Origin: Polaribacter sp. IC073
GTDB lineage: Bacteria > Bacteroidota > Bacteroidia > Flavobacteriales > Flavobacteriaceae
Assembly: GCF_007997075.1 (NCBI RefSeq)
Contig: NZ_VORS01000001.1
Coordinates: forward strand, 558,001 to 622,000
Direction of reading: 5' to 3'
Length of the DNA: 64,000 nucleotides
A program made the translations under genes and the position numbers. This document shows, one piece after another, positions 43,164 to 51,727 of this stretch. Numbering within the stretch: position 1 is the stretch's first letter; each line of letters starts with the position of its first letter. A model generated the notes under the pieces. The model was not told the origin of the DNA. It did not search any database and saw only the letters and a program-made list of their open reading frames with translations.

Positions 43164-44984
43164 ATGAACCAAAGTAAAATCTTAATTATTGCATTCTTAG
43201 TATTGCAGACAACGTTGTTTTCCCAAGAAAAAAAGGAAGTCCAGAAGTTAGATACTATTATAATAAAATCTACCAGAATAGATTTACCATTTAAAGAAAA
43301 CTCTAGAACTATAGATATTATTACTTCAAAAGATATAAAAAATAGTGCAGCTACAAATGTTGCTGATATATTACAACAAGTTGCAGGGGTAGATATTAGA
43401 AGAAGAGGAACCGCAGGCAGTCAAGCAGATTTATACATTAGAGGTGGTGGTTTCGATCAAACTTTATTGTTAATTGACGGTATTAAAATGGATGATTCTC
43501 AAACCGGCCATCACACTATGAATGCAGCGTTACCAATTGAAGTGATCGAAAGAATTGAAATTATTAAAGGACCTGCAGCAAGAGTCTTCGGACAAAATGC
43601 ATTTACTGGAGCCATAAACATTGTCACCAAAAAGAGGTTAGAAAATACGGTTTCTGCAAATATTGAAACCGGTTCTTTTGGGCAATTAAATGGTTCTGTA
43701 ACGGTTGGTAAAGAATTCGAAAATTCATCAATAATTGCACATGTTGGTGCGTTAACTTCAGATGGATACCGTACTAATTCTGATTATAACAATTACAATT
43801 ATTTCTTAAAAGGGGTTTTCAATAAGAAAAAGCAAGCCATAGAAGTGTTAGCTACTTTTTTCGATAAAAAATATGGCGCAGAAAATTTTTATACTACAAA
43901 CCCAAATTGGAATGAGTATGAAGAAACACAAAGCAGTTTATTTGGAGTGTCTACTACTTTTAAAACAGAAAAATTTAAGATTACACCAAGAGTTTATTGG
44001 AAAAGAGGGCAAGATATTTTTTTATTAAAGAGAGACGATCCTAGTTTTTTTAGAAACTTACATATTACCAATAAAGTGGGGGTAGAAACAAATGCCTCAT
44101 ACACATCAAACTTAGGAATTACAGGTTTTGGAATAGATGTTTCTAGGGTTTTTATTAGTAGTAACAACCTAGGGAAAAGAAATAGAACGATGGCAAATTT
44201 GTTTTTAGAACACCGTTTTAAATTAGCAAATGACAAGTTAGATATTACACCAGGAGTTGCGGTTACGTACTTTTCTGATTTTAAATTTCATGCTTTTCCA
44301 GGTTTAGATATCGGATATCAAATCTCAGAAAATTTAAAAGCGTATGGAAATTTAGGGGTTACATATAGAATACCAACCTATACAGATTTATTTTACAATT
44401 CACCTAGCACAATAGGAAACCCTAATTTAGAGCCAGAAGAAGCATTTGCGCAAGAAATAGGATTCAAATACAACTCAGGAAAGTTTACAACTTCTGTAGC
44501 AGTTTTTAACAGGAATGCAACTAATTTAATTGATTTTGTAAGAGAAAACACCACAGACTCTAAGTTTACAGCAACCAATATCGCGAAAGTAAATACCCAA
44601 GGTTTTGAGATAAATACAGCTTATAATTTTAAAATAAATAAGTTTAGCCAGACATTGTCTTTTGGTTATAATTTTTTAGAAGATGATATTTTAGAACAAA
44701 ATAAGGATTTGTCTCGGTATTCTTTAAACACCTTAAAGCATCAATTTATAACACGTTTTTCATCAAGATTATTTAAAAACGTAAGACAAAACATTATTTA
44801 CAAACATGCAGAAAGAACCATCGGTACAAGTTATAATGTTTGGGATGCTTCTGTAATTGTAGATTTTAATAAATTTAGTTTCACAGTTACTGCGAATAAT
44901 ATTTTTGACGCAGATTATATAGAATCTGGTTTTGTACCAATGCCACCAAGCAATGTTTTATTTGGGTTGCGTTATAATTATTAG
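43164..44984 (+). CDS. TonB-dependent outer-membrane receptor (BtuB-like)
   Basis: 606 residues from the ATG at 43164; an earlier TTG-initiated frame adds 11 residues before the signal peptide KILIIAFLVLQTTLFSQ. Plug domain (about 35-140): ADILQQVAGVDIRRRG, DLYIRGGGFDQTLLLIDG, ERIEIIKGPAARVFGQNAF. A 22-strand barrel follows, ending in the C-terminal aromatic strand (NVLFGLRYNY). There is no SusC-type carboxypeptidase domain, and the size matches BtuB (cobalamin) receptors. The substrate is not known; the divergent PLP-type regulator suggests a vitamin or amine. Terminator 28 bases downstream. Confidence 0.92.
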   Translation: MNQSKILIIAFLVLQTTLFSQEKKEVQKLDTIIIKSTRIDLPFKENSRTIDIITSKDIKNSAATNVADILQQVAGVDIRRRGTAGSQADLYIRGGGFDQTLLLIDGIKMDDSQTGHHTMNAALPIEVIERIEIIKGPAARVFGQNAFTGAINIVTKKRLENTVSANIETGSFGQLNGSVTVGKEFENSSIIAHVGALTSDGYRTNSDYNNYNYFLKGVFNKKKQAIEVLATFFDKKYGAENFYTTNPNWNEYEETQSSLFGVSTTFKTEKFKITPRVYWKRGQDIFLLKRDDPSFFRNLHITNKVGVETNASYTSNLGITGFGIDVSRVFISSNNLGKRNRTMANLFLEHRFKLANDKLDITPGVAVTYFSDFKFHAFPGLDIGYQISENLKAYGNLGVTYRIPTYTDLFYNSPSTIGNPNLEPEEAFAQEIGFKYNSGKFTTSVAVFNRNATNLIDFVRENTTDSKFTATNIAKVNTQGFEINTAYNFKINKFSQTLSFGYNFLEDDILEQNKDLSRYSLNTLKHQFITRFSSRLFKNVRQNIIYKHAERTIGTSYNVWDASVIVDFNKFSFTVTANNIFDADYIESGFVPMPPSNVLFGLRYNY

Positions 44985-45011
44985 AGAATAAATTCACAAA
45001 TTTTAGCATAC

Positions 45012-45045
45012 AACCGTCATTCATCCTTTTGAATGATGGTTTTCT
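45012..45045 (+). terminator. Terminator after the TonB receptor gene
   Basis: A 12-bp stem AACCGTCATTCA / TGAATGATGGTT with one G-U pair and a 6-base loop is followed by TTCTTTTTT. Confidence 0.85.
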
Positions 45046-45066
45046 TTTTTGAACAAAACAATTCCT

Positions 45067-45074
45067 TAACTTTG
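45067..45074 (+). promoter_or_regulatory. TAnnTTTG -7 element of the cupin-like gene
   Basis: TAACTTTG lies 24 bases before the TTG start at 45098, directly after the upstream terminator; a TTG at 45049-45051 is a possible, slightly close, -33. Confidence 0.55.
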
Positions 45075-45097
45075 CCTCTCTAAAAAAAATAACGAGC

Positions 45098-45970
45098 TTG
45101 AATTTATCGGAAATAGATAGGGTTGAAACCCTAACGAAAGAAGACTTTATAGAAAACTACTTTAAGCCACAGAAACCAGTGGTTATTGAACGGTTCATAG
45201 AAGATTGGCCAGCATATTCTAAATGGAATTTAGCCTATATAAAAGAAGTTGCAGGGGATAAAGTTGTGCCTTTGTATGACGACAGACCTGTAGATTTTAA
45301 AGATGGTTTTAATGAGCCACACGCAAAAATGAAGATGTCTGAATATGTAGATTTGTTAAAACGCGAACCGACAAAGTTTAGAATTTTTCTATGGAATGTT
45401 TTGAAAGAAGTACCTGTTTTACAAAAAGATTTTAAATTTCCAGATTTTGGTTTGCGATTAATGAAAGGGATGCCAATGTTGTTTTTTGGAGGAACAAATT
45501 CTTATACTTTTATGCATTATGACATCGATCTAGCAAATATTTTTCACTTTCATTTTGAAGGAAAAAAAGAAGTTGTTTTATTTAATCAAAAGCAAAATAA
45601 GTATTTATATAAAGTTCCGTATTCTTTAATTACAAGAGAAGACATCGATTTTTCAAATCCGGATTTTAAGAAATGGCCCGCTTTAAAAAAGGCAAAAGGG
45701 TATAAAACAAATTTAGAGCATGGGCAAGTTTTGTATATGCCAGAAGGTTATTGGCATTATATGAAGTATATAACGCCCGGTTTTTCGATGAGTTTAAGAG
45801 CAATTGCAAGAACCCCAAAAAACTTATCAAAAGCAATATATAATGTTTTTGTAATGAGAACAATCGATACGGTTATGCGAAAAATAAAAGGGCAAAAATG
45901 GATTGATTGGAAAAATGAAAAAGCAATTGTGCAAACAAATAAGGGGAACAATATTAAAAAGGAGTATTAA
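45098..45970 (+). CDS. Cupin-like/JmjC-domain protein
   Basis: 290 residues, TTG start. A cupin_8/JmjC fold with the Fe(II) triad visible as HYDIDLANIF (HxD) and a distal His in YMPEGYWHYM. Lysine in the 2-oxoglutarate region (KYLYKVPYS) fits. Members hydroxylate protein side chains (asparaginyl, arginyl or histidyl hydroxylases such as RoxA/YcfD). The target is not known. N-terminal EDWPAYSKWNLAYIKEVAG is typical. Downstream lies a small zinc-ribbon gene. Confidence 0.88.
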   Translation: MNLSEIDRVETLTKEDFIENYFKPQKPVVIERFIEDWPAYSKWNLAYIKEVAGDKVVPLYDDRPVDFKDGFNEPHAKMKMSEYVDLLKREPTKFRIFLWNVLKEVPVLQKDFKFPDFGLRLMKGMPMLFFGGTNSYTFMHYDIDLANIFHFHFEGKKEVVLFNQKQNKYLYKVPYSLITREDIDFSNPDFKKWPALKKAKGYKTNLEHGQVLYMPEGYWHYMKYITPGFSMSLRAIARTPKNLSKAIYNVFVMRTIDTVMRKIKGQKWIDWKNEKAIVQTNKGNNIKKEY

Positions 45971-46028
45971 TACGGAGGTTTTAAGTATTTGGGTTTCATT
46001 ATATTGCCGTTGTAAAAAATGCTATGTT

Positions 46029-46184
46029 ATGAAAGCTTGCCCAAGGTGTAAATCTGTATCTAGACACAGATTGAAAAGAAAAGGAATTGTGAAATTAATA
46101 CCAGGAACAAAAGGATATGCTTGTGACAAGTGTAAAACCAAATATACTTGGGTTTCTATTATAAATTTATCCTTAAGAATTTAA
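46029..46184 (+). CDS. Small zinc-ribbon protein
   Basis: 51 residues from the ATG at 46029: MKACPRCKSVSRHRLKRKG, then KGYACDKCKTKYTW. Two CxxC pairs make a rubredoxin-like zinc ribbon, and the centre is very basic, so nucleic-acid or ribosome contact is plausible. The same frame is open further upstream into the cupin gene and contains further cysteines (YCRCKKC) just before the ATG, so a longer product cannot be excluded. The function is unknown. Confidence 0.65.
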   Translation: MKACPRCKSVSRHRLKRKGIVKLIPGTKGYACDKCKTKYTWVSIINLSLRI

Positions 46185-46186
46185 AA

Positions 46187-46224
46187 AAAAAAGCCTCACA
46201 ATTATAAATTGTGAGGCTTTTTTA
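46187..46224. terminator. Bidirectional terminator
   Basis: A 17-bp stem, A-run plus GCCTCACAATT / AATTGTGAGGC plus T-run, with loop ATA. It separates the zinc-ribbon gene from the convergent rseP. Confidence 0.93.
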
Positions 46225-46245
46225 ATGCTTTATAATTTTAAATTA

Positions 46246-47592
46246 TCACTTAAAGAGTCTAAAGACATCATTTCCGTTTGCAAAAAGTAATAAGGCAATT
46301 AATAGAACAAAGCCAATAACTTGTGCATATTCTAGAAATTTATCTCCAGGTTTTCTACCTGTAATCATTTCCCAAAGTGTAAACACTACATGCCCACCAT
46401 CTAAAGCAGGAATTGGCAATAAGTTCATAAACCCTAACATAATAGAAAGGAAAGCGGTAATGTTCCAGAAAGACTCTGCACTAAATTCATCAGGAAAAAT
46501 ACTTCCAATAGAAATAAAACCACCCAAACCTTTGTAGGCTCCTGTACTTGGATTAAATATTTTCTTTAGTTGTTTGATGTAATCTGTAAGCGTTTTCCAA
46601 GATTTGTTCCACCCAGCAGGAATCGCTTCTGCAAAAGTATATTCTTTATCTGCTAACGTATAGTAGCCTAGCTTTTCTAAATCTGTGAAAGGCAGCTGTA
46701 AAATACCAACTCCTAATTTACCGTCTTCAGTAACCTTAACAGCAATTTCTTCTGTTTCCTTACCTCTTTTTACGGTAATAGAAATATCTTGATTCTTATA
46801 TTTATCTAATTGATTTTGAACTTCATCAAAATATTTTATGGGGTTGCCATTAATGGCAGTAACAATATCTTTTGCTTTTAAATTAGAGTCTTTGTTCGGT
46901 GATCCTTCAGAAATACCCGCAATTGCAAAAGGATAACGTGGGTGTAAAATAGCACCTGCATCTTTGCCTCTATCCATTAATTGAGAAATAAAATCTTCTG
47001 GAATTTCTTTGTCTAAAACGACTCCATCTCTTTCAATTTGATAATTATTTCCATTGATAAACTCTAATGTTAAACTAGAGAATTTTTTTATTTTTAGACC
47101 ATCAACTGTTAAGATTTTATCGCCATTTTTAATTCCTAAACTCATCGCTAGAGAGTCTTGTACCCAAACACCATCTTTTACATTTTCGTTTGGTAAATAT
47201 CTTTCACCATAACCCCACATTAACATAATATAGATAAAAATACCTAAAACGAAGTTTACAAAAACACCACCTAGCATAATAATTAGACGCTGCCACGCGG
47301 GTTTAGAACGAAATTCCCAAGGTTGTGGCGGTAAAGCCATTTGCTCAGTATCCATACTTTCGTCAATCATACCAGAGATTTTTACGTAACCTCCTAAAGG
47401 AATCCAACCGATACCATAAACGGTATCACCAATTTTTTTCTTGAAAATAGAGAATTTGTAATCGAAGAATAAGTAGAATTTTTCTACTCTCGTTTTAAAT
47501 AATTTTGCAGGGATAAAGTGCCCTAATTCGTGCAAAACAATTAGTAAAGATAAACTTAGTATAAATTGAGATGCTTTTATTAATATTTCCAT
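46246..47592 (-). CDS. rseP: Site-2 protease RseP (RIP metalloprotease)
   Basis: 448 residues, inner membrane. The zinc site is HELGHF (HExxH) in the first helix near residue 22 with the third ligand in PALDGGH near residue 400. Two PDZ-like regions (about 125-200 and 210-290: GISEGSPNKDSNLKAKDIVTAING) lie between. It cleaves membrane-embedded anti-sigma factors and signal-peptide remnants. In flavobacteria rseP often lies near dxr; here dxr is not adjacent. Single gene, divergent from the SCO gene. Confidence 0.95.
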   Translation of the reverse strand: MEILIKASQFILSLSLLIVLHELGHFIPAKLFKTRVEKFYLFFDYKFSIFKKKIGDTVYGIGWIPLGGYVKISGMIDESMDTEQMALPPQPWEFRSKPAWQRLIIMLGGVFVNFVLGIFIYIMLMWGYGERYLPNENVKDGVWVQDSLAMSLGIKNGDKILTVDGLKIKKFSSLTLEFINGNNYQIERDGVVLDKEIPEDFISQLMDRGKDAGAILHPRYPFAIAGISEGSPNKDSNLKAKDIVTAINGNPIKYFDEVQNQLDKYKNQDISITVKRGKETEEIAVKVTEDGKLGVGILQLPFTDLEKLGYYTLADKEYTFAEAIPAGWNKSWKTLTDYIKQLKKIFNPSTGAYKGLGGFISIGSIFPDEFSAESFWNITAFLSIMLGFMNLLPIPALDGGHVVFTLWEMITGRKPGDKFLEYAQVIGFVLLIALLLFANGNDVFRLFK

Positions 47593-47621
47593 TCAGCGTT
47601 AAATCAGATTTAAAAAAGAAG

Positions 47622-47629
47622 CAAATGTA
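47622..47629 (-). promoter_or_regulatory. rseP: TAnnTTTG -7 element of rseP
   Basis: The minus strand reads TACATTTG about 30 bases before the rseP start. Confidence 0.5.
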
Positions 47630-47737
47630 AGGTTTTCGATAGAGTTCTAAAAGAACTATTAAAGGTTGCTTTTTATTTTAACAAAGAATTTAGACAGAAG
47701 TTGACTTTGTTCTCTTTTCTGCCGTGTTTTTAAGTCG

Positions 47738-47745
47738 TATTTTTG
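47738..47745 (+). promoter_or_regulatory. TAnnTTTG -7 element of the SCO gene
   Basis: TATTTTTG lies 18 bases before the ATG at 47763. Confidence 0.5.
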
Positions 47746-47762
47746 TAGTATAAACCAATATT

Positions 47763-48443
47763 ATGGAGATTAAATTCTTTAAAAAATCGATTCCTACACT
47801 TATTTTTTTAATAGTGTTTTCTGCAATAGTTATTCCTGTTTTTTATCAGTTATTAAAAGTAGACACAAAGTTGAAAATTTACAATCCTGCAGATGTAAAC
47901 CCGAGGTTGGTAGATTTTTCGATGAAACATATTACCAAAGATCATACGGTTGCAGATTTTAAATTAACCAACCAGAACGGAGAAATTATTACCAATAAAA
48001 ATTATAAAAATAAAATCTATGTAGCAGATTTCTTTTTTACACGTTGCCAAACTATTTGTATTGCAATGGCGTATAATATGAGTGAATTGCAAGATTTCTA
48101 TAAAAAAGATGCCGATATAATGTTTCTTTCTCATTCTGTAACGCCGGTAATAGACAGTGTTTCTGTGCTAAAAGATTACGCAGAAAGAAAAGGAGTGATG
48201 GATGGCAAGTGGAATGTTACTACCGGAAGCAAGAAACACATTTACGAGTTGGCGAGAAAGAGTTATTTTGCGGTTTTAGACGAGGGTGACGGTGGTGAAA
48301 ATGATTTTATTCATACAGAACAATTTATTTTAGTAGACAAAGAAAGACGTATTCGTGGGTATTATGATGGTACCGAAAAAGAAGATATGATAAAATTAAA
48401 GAATGATATCGTTTTGTTAAAGGAAGAATATGCGTCTAAATAA
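47763..48443 (+). CDS. SCO1/SenC family copper-binding protein
   Basis: 226 residues, anchored by an N-terminal helix (FKKSIPTLIFLIVFSAIVIPVF) with the domain in the periplasm. Thioredoxin fold with the copper motif CQTIC in FFTRCQTICIAM and the distal histidine in FIHTEQFILVD. It delivers copper to the CuA centre of cytochrome oxidase. The usual proline before the second cysteine (CPxxC/CxxxCP) is absent. The iron operon follows on the same strand but has its own promoter. Confidence 0.9.
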   Translation: MEIKFFKKSIPTLIFLIVFSAIVIPVFYQLLKVDTKLKIYNPADVNPRLVDFSMKHITKDHTVADFKLTNQNGEIITNKNYKNKIYVADFFFTRCQTICIAMAYNMSELQDFYKKDADIMFLSHSVTPVIDSVSVLKDYAERKGVMDGKWNVTTGSKKHIYELARKSYFAVLDEGDGGENDFIHTEQFILVDKERRIRGYYDGTEKEDMIKLKNDIVLLKEEYASK

Positions 48444-48444
48444 C

Positions 48445-48476
48445 TTGTTTAGAATCATTCTAAATGAGTATCTTTG
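48445..48476 (+). promoter_or_regulatory. feoA: feo promoter with an embedded Fur-type palindrome
   Basis: TTG (48445-48447), 21 bases, then TATCTTTG (48469-48476) make a good Bacteroidota promoter. Between them, TTTAGAAT-C-ATTCTAAA (48448-48464) is a perfect 8+1+8 palindrome that fills the spacer. This layout is what is expected for Fur repression by iron. Assignment to Fur, and not to a DtxR-type repressor, is inference. Confidence 0.7.
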
Positions 48477-48494
48477 CTATCCAAATAAAAAACG

Positions 48495-48725
48495 TTGAAT
48501 ACAATTGCATCTTTACACATTGGTGAAATGGGCTATATTTCTGAAGAATCTTTAGACTTTATTCCGCTGAAATTATTAGAAATGGGTTGTTTGCCTGGAG
48601 CTGAGGTAGAATTGGTGCAAATTGCGCCTTTAAAAGACCCTTTGTATATTTGCGTAAACGGAAGTCATTTGGCAATTAGAAAAGAAACAGCTTCGAAAAT
48701 AAAAATCTTAAAAGCACATTTGTAA
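48495..48725 (+). CDS. feoA: FeoA family ferrous-iron transport protein
   Basis: 76 residues, TTG start; the next in-frame ATG would remove the conserved N-terminus. SH3-like FeoA domain: SLHIGEMGYISEESLD, LLEMGCLPGAEVELVQIAPLKDP, and LAIRKETASKI. It is a small cytosolic partner of FeoB. The stop overlaps the feoB ATG by one base (TAATG), indicating coupled translation. Confidence 0.92.
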   Translation: MNTIASLHIGEMGYISEESLDFIPLKLLEMGCLPGAEVELVQIAPLKDPLYICVNGSHLAIRKETASKIKILKAHL

Positions 48726-50833
48726 TGTCTAAAACCGATATAAAAGTTGCTTTAATTGGAAACCCCAATACGGGTAAAACGTCACTATTTAATCAACTTA
48801 CAGGTTTAAATCAGAAAGTTGGTAATTACCCAGGAGTAACAGTAGATAAGAAACAAGGTACCAGTAAATTAACAGCAACACAAAATGCTTTAATTACAGA
48901 TTTACCAGGTACGTATAGCATAAACCCAACTTCTTTAGATGAAAGTATTGTTTTAAAAACCTTACTTAAAAAAGATATTAAAGAATCGCCAGATGTAATT
49001 TTAGTCGTTGCAGATGTAGAGAATTTAAAAAGAAACTTATTACTTTTTTCGCAAATTAAAGATTTAGAAATCCCGACAGTTTTGGCTATCAATATGGTAG
49101 ATCAGATGACAAAAAAGGGAATAACTATTGATTTATCTGCGTTAGAAAAAGAGTTAAATACAGAGGTTGTTCTAATTAGTGCGAGAAAAAATCAAGGAAT
49201 TGACAACGTAAAAGCAGCAATTATTCGTTGCCATGTTGCGGCAAAAGCATCGCCTTTATGCGGAATAAACTCTAAAATTGATCCAGATTATTTTTCAAAA
49301 TTAAAAGAAATTAGTCCTAATTATTCTTTGTACGAATTATGGTTAATGGTTACTCAAAACAATTACCCAGAAACCGTTAGTAAAGAAGAAAGAAATAAAC
49401 TTTTGGCTTTTAAGCAAGACGTTTCTAAGTTGAAGAAATACCAACACAAAGAAACCATTTATCGGTACCAAGAAATTAATAAAATTTTAAAGAAAACCTA
49501 TATAATTGATAAAAGCAAAGCTACAGATATAAGAGCTAAATTAGATAAAGTTTTTACACATAAAATTTTTGGCTATGCCATTTTCCTTCTAATTTTACTC
49601 ATAATTTTTCAATCTATATTTAATTTGGCAACCGTACCAATGGATTTTATAGATGCTACTTTTGCAGAACTATCAGACTTTGTAAGAAGCAAATTAGCAC
49701 CAGGAGTTTTAACAGATTTATTGGCCGAAGGTATTATTCCGGGAATAGGTGGAGTTGTTATTTTTATTCCGCAAATTGCTATTTTATTCTTGTTTATAGC
49801 CATTTTAGAAGAAACAGGTTATATGAGTCGGGTGGTTTTTTTAATGGATAAAATTATGCGTCGTTTTGGTATGAACGGTAAAAGTGTTATTCCGTTGATC
49901 TCTGGAACCGCGTGTGCAATACCCGCAATTATGGCAACCAGAACTATTTCTAGTTGGAAAGAACGGTTGATAACTATTTTAGTAGTTCCATTTACCACTT
50001 GTTCTGCGCAGTTACCAGTATATGCAATTTTAATATCTTTAATTATTCCTAAAACGCAAATATTCGGATTTCTAAATCTGCAAGGTTTGGTCTTATTGTC
50101 TTTATATGCGCTTGGTTTTGCTACCGCAATTATTTCAGCATATATTCTACATAAAACATTAAAAGTAAAATCGAAGTCGTTTTTTGTTATAGAAATGCCT
50201 AATTATAAGCTTCCTTCAATAAAAAATGTATTTTTTGATGTTGTAGAAAAGACAAAAGCATTTGTTTTCGGAGCAGGAAAAATAATTTTAGCACTGTCTA
50301 TTATATTATGGTTTTTGGCTTCTAACGGACCAGAATCTTATAAAAATGCAGAAAAAAATACGATTGAAAATTTTGCAAATACAAATCTAAATGAAGACGA
50401 CTTAAATCAGAAAATAGCGGCGGCAAAATTAGAAAACTCTTACATTGGTATTATGGGAAAATCTATAGAACCAGCAATAAAACCTTTGGGGTATGATTGG
50501 AAAATTGGTATTGCATTAATTACTTCTTTTGCAGCTCGTGAGGTTTTTATAGGAACTTTAGCAACCATTTATAGTGTAGGTTCGGATGATGAAGATACTG
50601 CAACAATTAAAGAAAAAATGGCTTCTGAAGTAAATGAAACTGGAGGCAAGCTATTTAACTTTCCTGTAGGAATGTCTTTGTTAGTTTTCTACGCATTTGC
50701 GATGCAATGTATGGCAACTTTAGCCATTGTAAAACGCGAAACTAAAACATGGAAATGGCCCTTAATTCAGCTTTTCGGAATGACAGGTTTGGCGTATGTT
50801 TCCTCATTTATAATCTATCAAATATTAAGCTAA
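48725..50833 (+). CDS. feoB: Ferrous-iron transporter FeoB
   Basis: 702 residues. An N-terminal GTPase domain has the P-loop GNPNTGKTSLFN, T-switch GVTVDKKQGTS, DLPGTYSI and INMVDQ (N/VxxD). Helical GDI region to about 270, then the membrane part with two Gate motifs: GRVGxxFIP-like GGVVIFIPQI and the PLISGTACAIPAIMATRTI segment with its cysteine. It imports Fe(II) across the inner membrane. The stop overlaps the next ATG by one base. Confidence 0.97.
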   Translation: MSKTDIKVALIGNPNTGKTSLFNQLTGLNQKVGNYPGVTVDKKQGTSKLTATQNALITDLPGTYSINPTSLDESIVLKTLLKKDIKESPDVILVVADVENLKRNLLLFSQIKDLEIPTVLAINMVDQMTKKGITIDLSALEKELNTEVVLISARKNQGIDNVKAAIIRCHVAAKASPLCGINSKIDPDYFSKLKEISPNYSLYELWLMVTQNNYPETVSKEERNKLLAFKQDVSKLKKYQHKETIYRYQEINKILKKTYIIDKSKATDIRAKLDKVFTHKIFGYAIFLLILLIIFQSIFNLATVPMDFIDATFAELSDFVRSKLAPGVLTDLLAEGIIPGIGGVVIFIPQIAILFLFIAILEETGYMSRVVFLMDKIMRRFGMNGKSVIPLISGTACAIPAIMATRTISSWKERLITILVVPFTTCSAQLPVYAILISLIIPKTQIFGFLNLQGLVLLSLYALGFATAIISAYILHKTLKVKSKSFFVIEMPNYKLPSIKNVFFDVVEKTKAFVFGAGKIILALSIILWFLASNGPESYKNAEKNTIENFANTNLNEDDLNQKIAAAKLENSYIGIMGKSIEPAIKPLGYDWKIGIALITSFAAREVFIGTLATIYSVGSDDEDTATIKEKMASEVNETGGKLFNFPVGMSLLVFYAFAMQCMATLAIVKRETKTWKWPLIQLFGMTGLAYVSSFIIYQILS

Positions 50834-50949
50834 TGCAAGAAATACTCGTTTATTTATTATTACTTTTTGCGGTGTTTTTTCTATTGAAGAAATACGTGTT
50901 TCCATCAAAGAAAAAAGGAGATTGTAGCACAGGTTGTGATTGTCATTAA
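50833..50949 (+). CDS. FeoB-associated Cys-rich membrane protein
   Basis: 38 residues: one membrane helix (EILVYLLLLFAVFFLLKKYVF) and a short cytosolic tail KKKGDCSTGCDCH with three cysteines and a histidine. This matches the FeoB-associated Cys-rich family, found behind feoB in several phyla. It may pass iron to or from FeoB. The ATG overlaps the feoB stop by one base. Confidence 0.9.
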   Translation: MQEILVYLLLLFAVFFLLKKYVFPSKKKGDCSTGCDCH

Positions 50950-50992
50950 AAGTATTAACAGAAAATTAATAACATTTTCTTGTAATGATTTC

Positions 50993-51000
50993 TATTTTTG
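50993..51000 (+). promoter_or_regulatory. TAnnTTTG -7 element of the DUF2911 gene
   Basis: TATTTTTG lies about 40 bases before the start at 51040. Confidence 0.45.
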
Positions 51001-51039
51001 ATAGACTTGAAACATACAACTCAATAAAATATATTTAAA

Positions 51040-51582
51040 ATGAAAAAATCAGTTTTAGCCATTGCAATTTTTGCAATCACATTAATTAGTTCAACAGACA
51101 CTTTTGCTCAAAAATGGAAAAAATTAGATGCAAGTCCTATGGATGCTTCTACATATCCAGACAATTGGAGAGAATCTAACAAAGTATTAAAAGTAGTTTA
51201 TGGTAGACCTCAATTAAAAGGAAGAGATTTAGCAAAATTAGCGCCAGTAGATAAAATTTGGAGAACTGGTGCAAATGAAGCTGCAGAAATTACATTTTAC
51301 AAAGATGTAGTTTTTGGAGGAAAACAAGTAAAAGCAGGAACCTATTCTTTATTTACAATTCCGGTTGCAAAAGGAGATTGGACGGTTATTTTAAGCACCG
51401 CAAAAAATGTTTGGGGACATTACACCTACAAAGAGGAAGAAGATGTTGTTAGAGTTTCTGGGGTAGTTTCTAACTCAAGTGAAAGTATAGAAGCATTTTC
51501 TATGATGTTTGATGAAGACATGACCTTAAAAATGGGTTGGGCAAATACCGTAGTTTCTGTACCAATTACAGCAGAAATGTAA
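51040..51582 (+). CDS. DUF2911 family secreted protein
   Basis: 180 residues with a signal peptide (LAIAIFAITLISSTDTFAQ). The mature domain is the DUF2911 beta-rich fold: VYGRPQLKGRDL, WRTGANEAAEITFYKDV, YSLFTIPVAKGDWTVILS and WGHYTYKEEEDVVRV. Function unknown; periplasmic. Preceded by a TATTTTTG element (50993-51000) and followed by a terminator, so it is a single-gene unit. Confidence 0.9.
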   Translation: MKKSVLAIAIFAITLISSTDTFAQKWKKLDASPMDASTYPDNWRESNKVLKVVYGRPQLKGRDLAKLAPVDKIWRTGANEAAEITFYKDVVFGGKQVKAGTYSLFTIPVAKGDWTVILSTAKNVWGHYTYKEEEDVVRVSGVVSNSSESIEAFSMMFDEDMTLKMGWANTVVSVPITAEM

Positions 51583-51615
51583 GAAGATTCATTTCTTTTT
51601 TATAAGATACAATTT

Positions 51616-51650
51616 AAAATGCCGCAAACATTGTTTGCGGCATTTTTTTG
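51616..51650 (+). terminator. Terminator after the DUF2911 gene
   Basis: A 13-bp perfect stem AAAATGCCGCAAA / TTTGCGGCATTTT with loop CATTG is followed by TTTT. Confidence 0.93.
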
Positions 51651-51697
51651 CCTAAAATTTAGCAGTTTACAAATGATAATCTTTACGAGAATAAATG

Positions 51698-51705
51698 TAA
51701 ATTTG
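51698..51705 (+). promoter_or_regulatory. leuS: TAnnTTTG -7 element of leuS
   Basis: TAAATTTG lies 23 bases before the leuS ATG at 51728. Confidence 0.5.
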
Positions 51706-51727
51706 CACACTTTAACAAAAGAATCAA

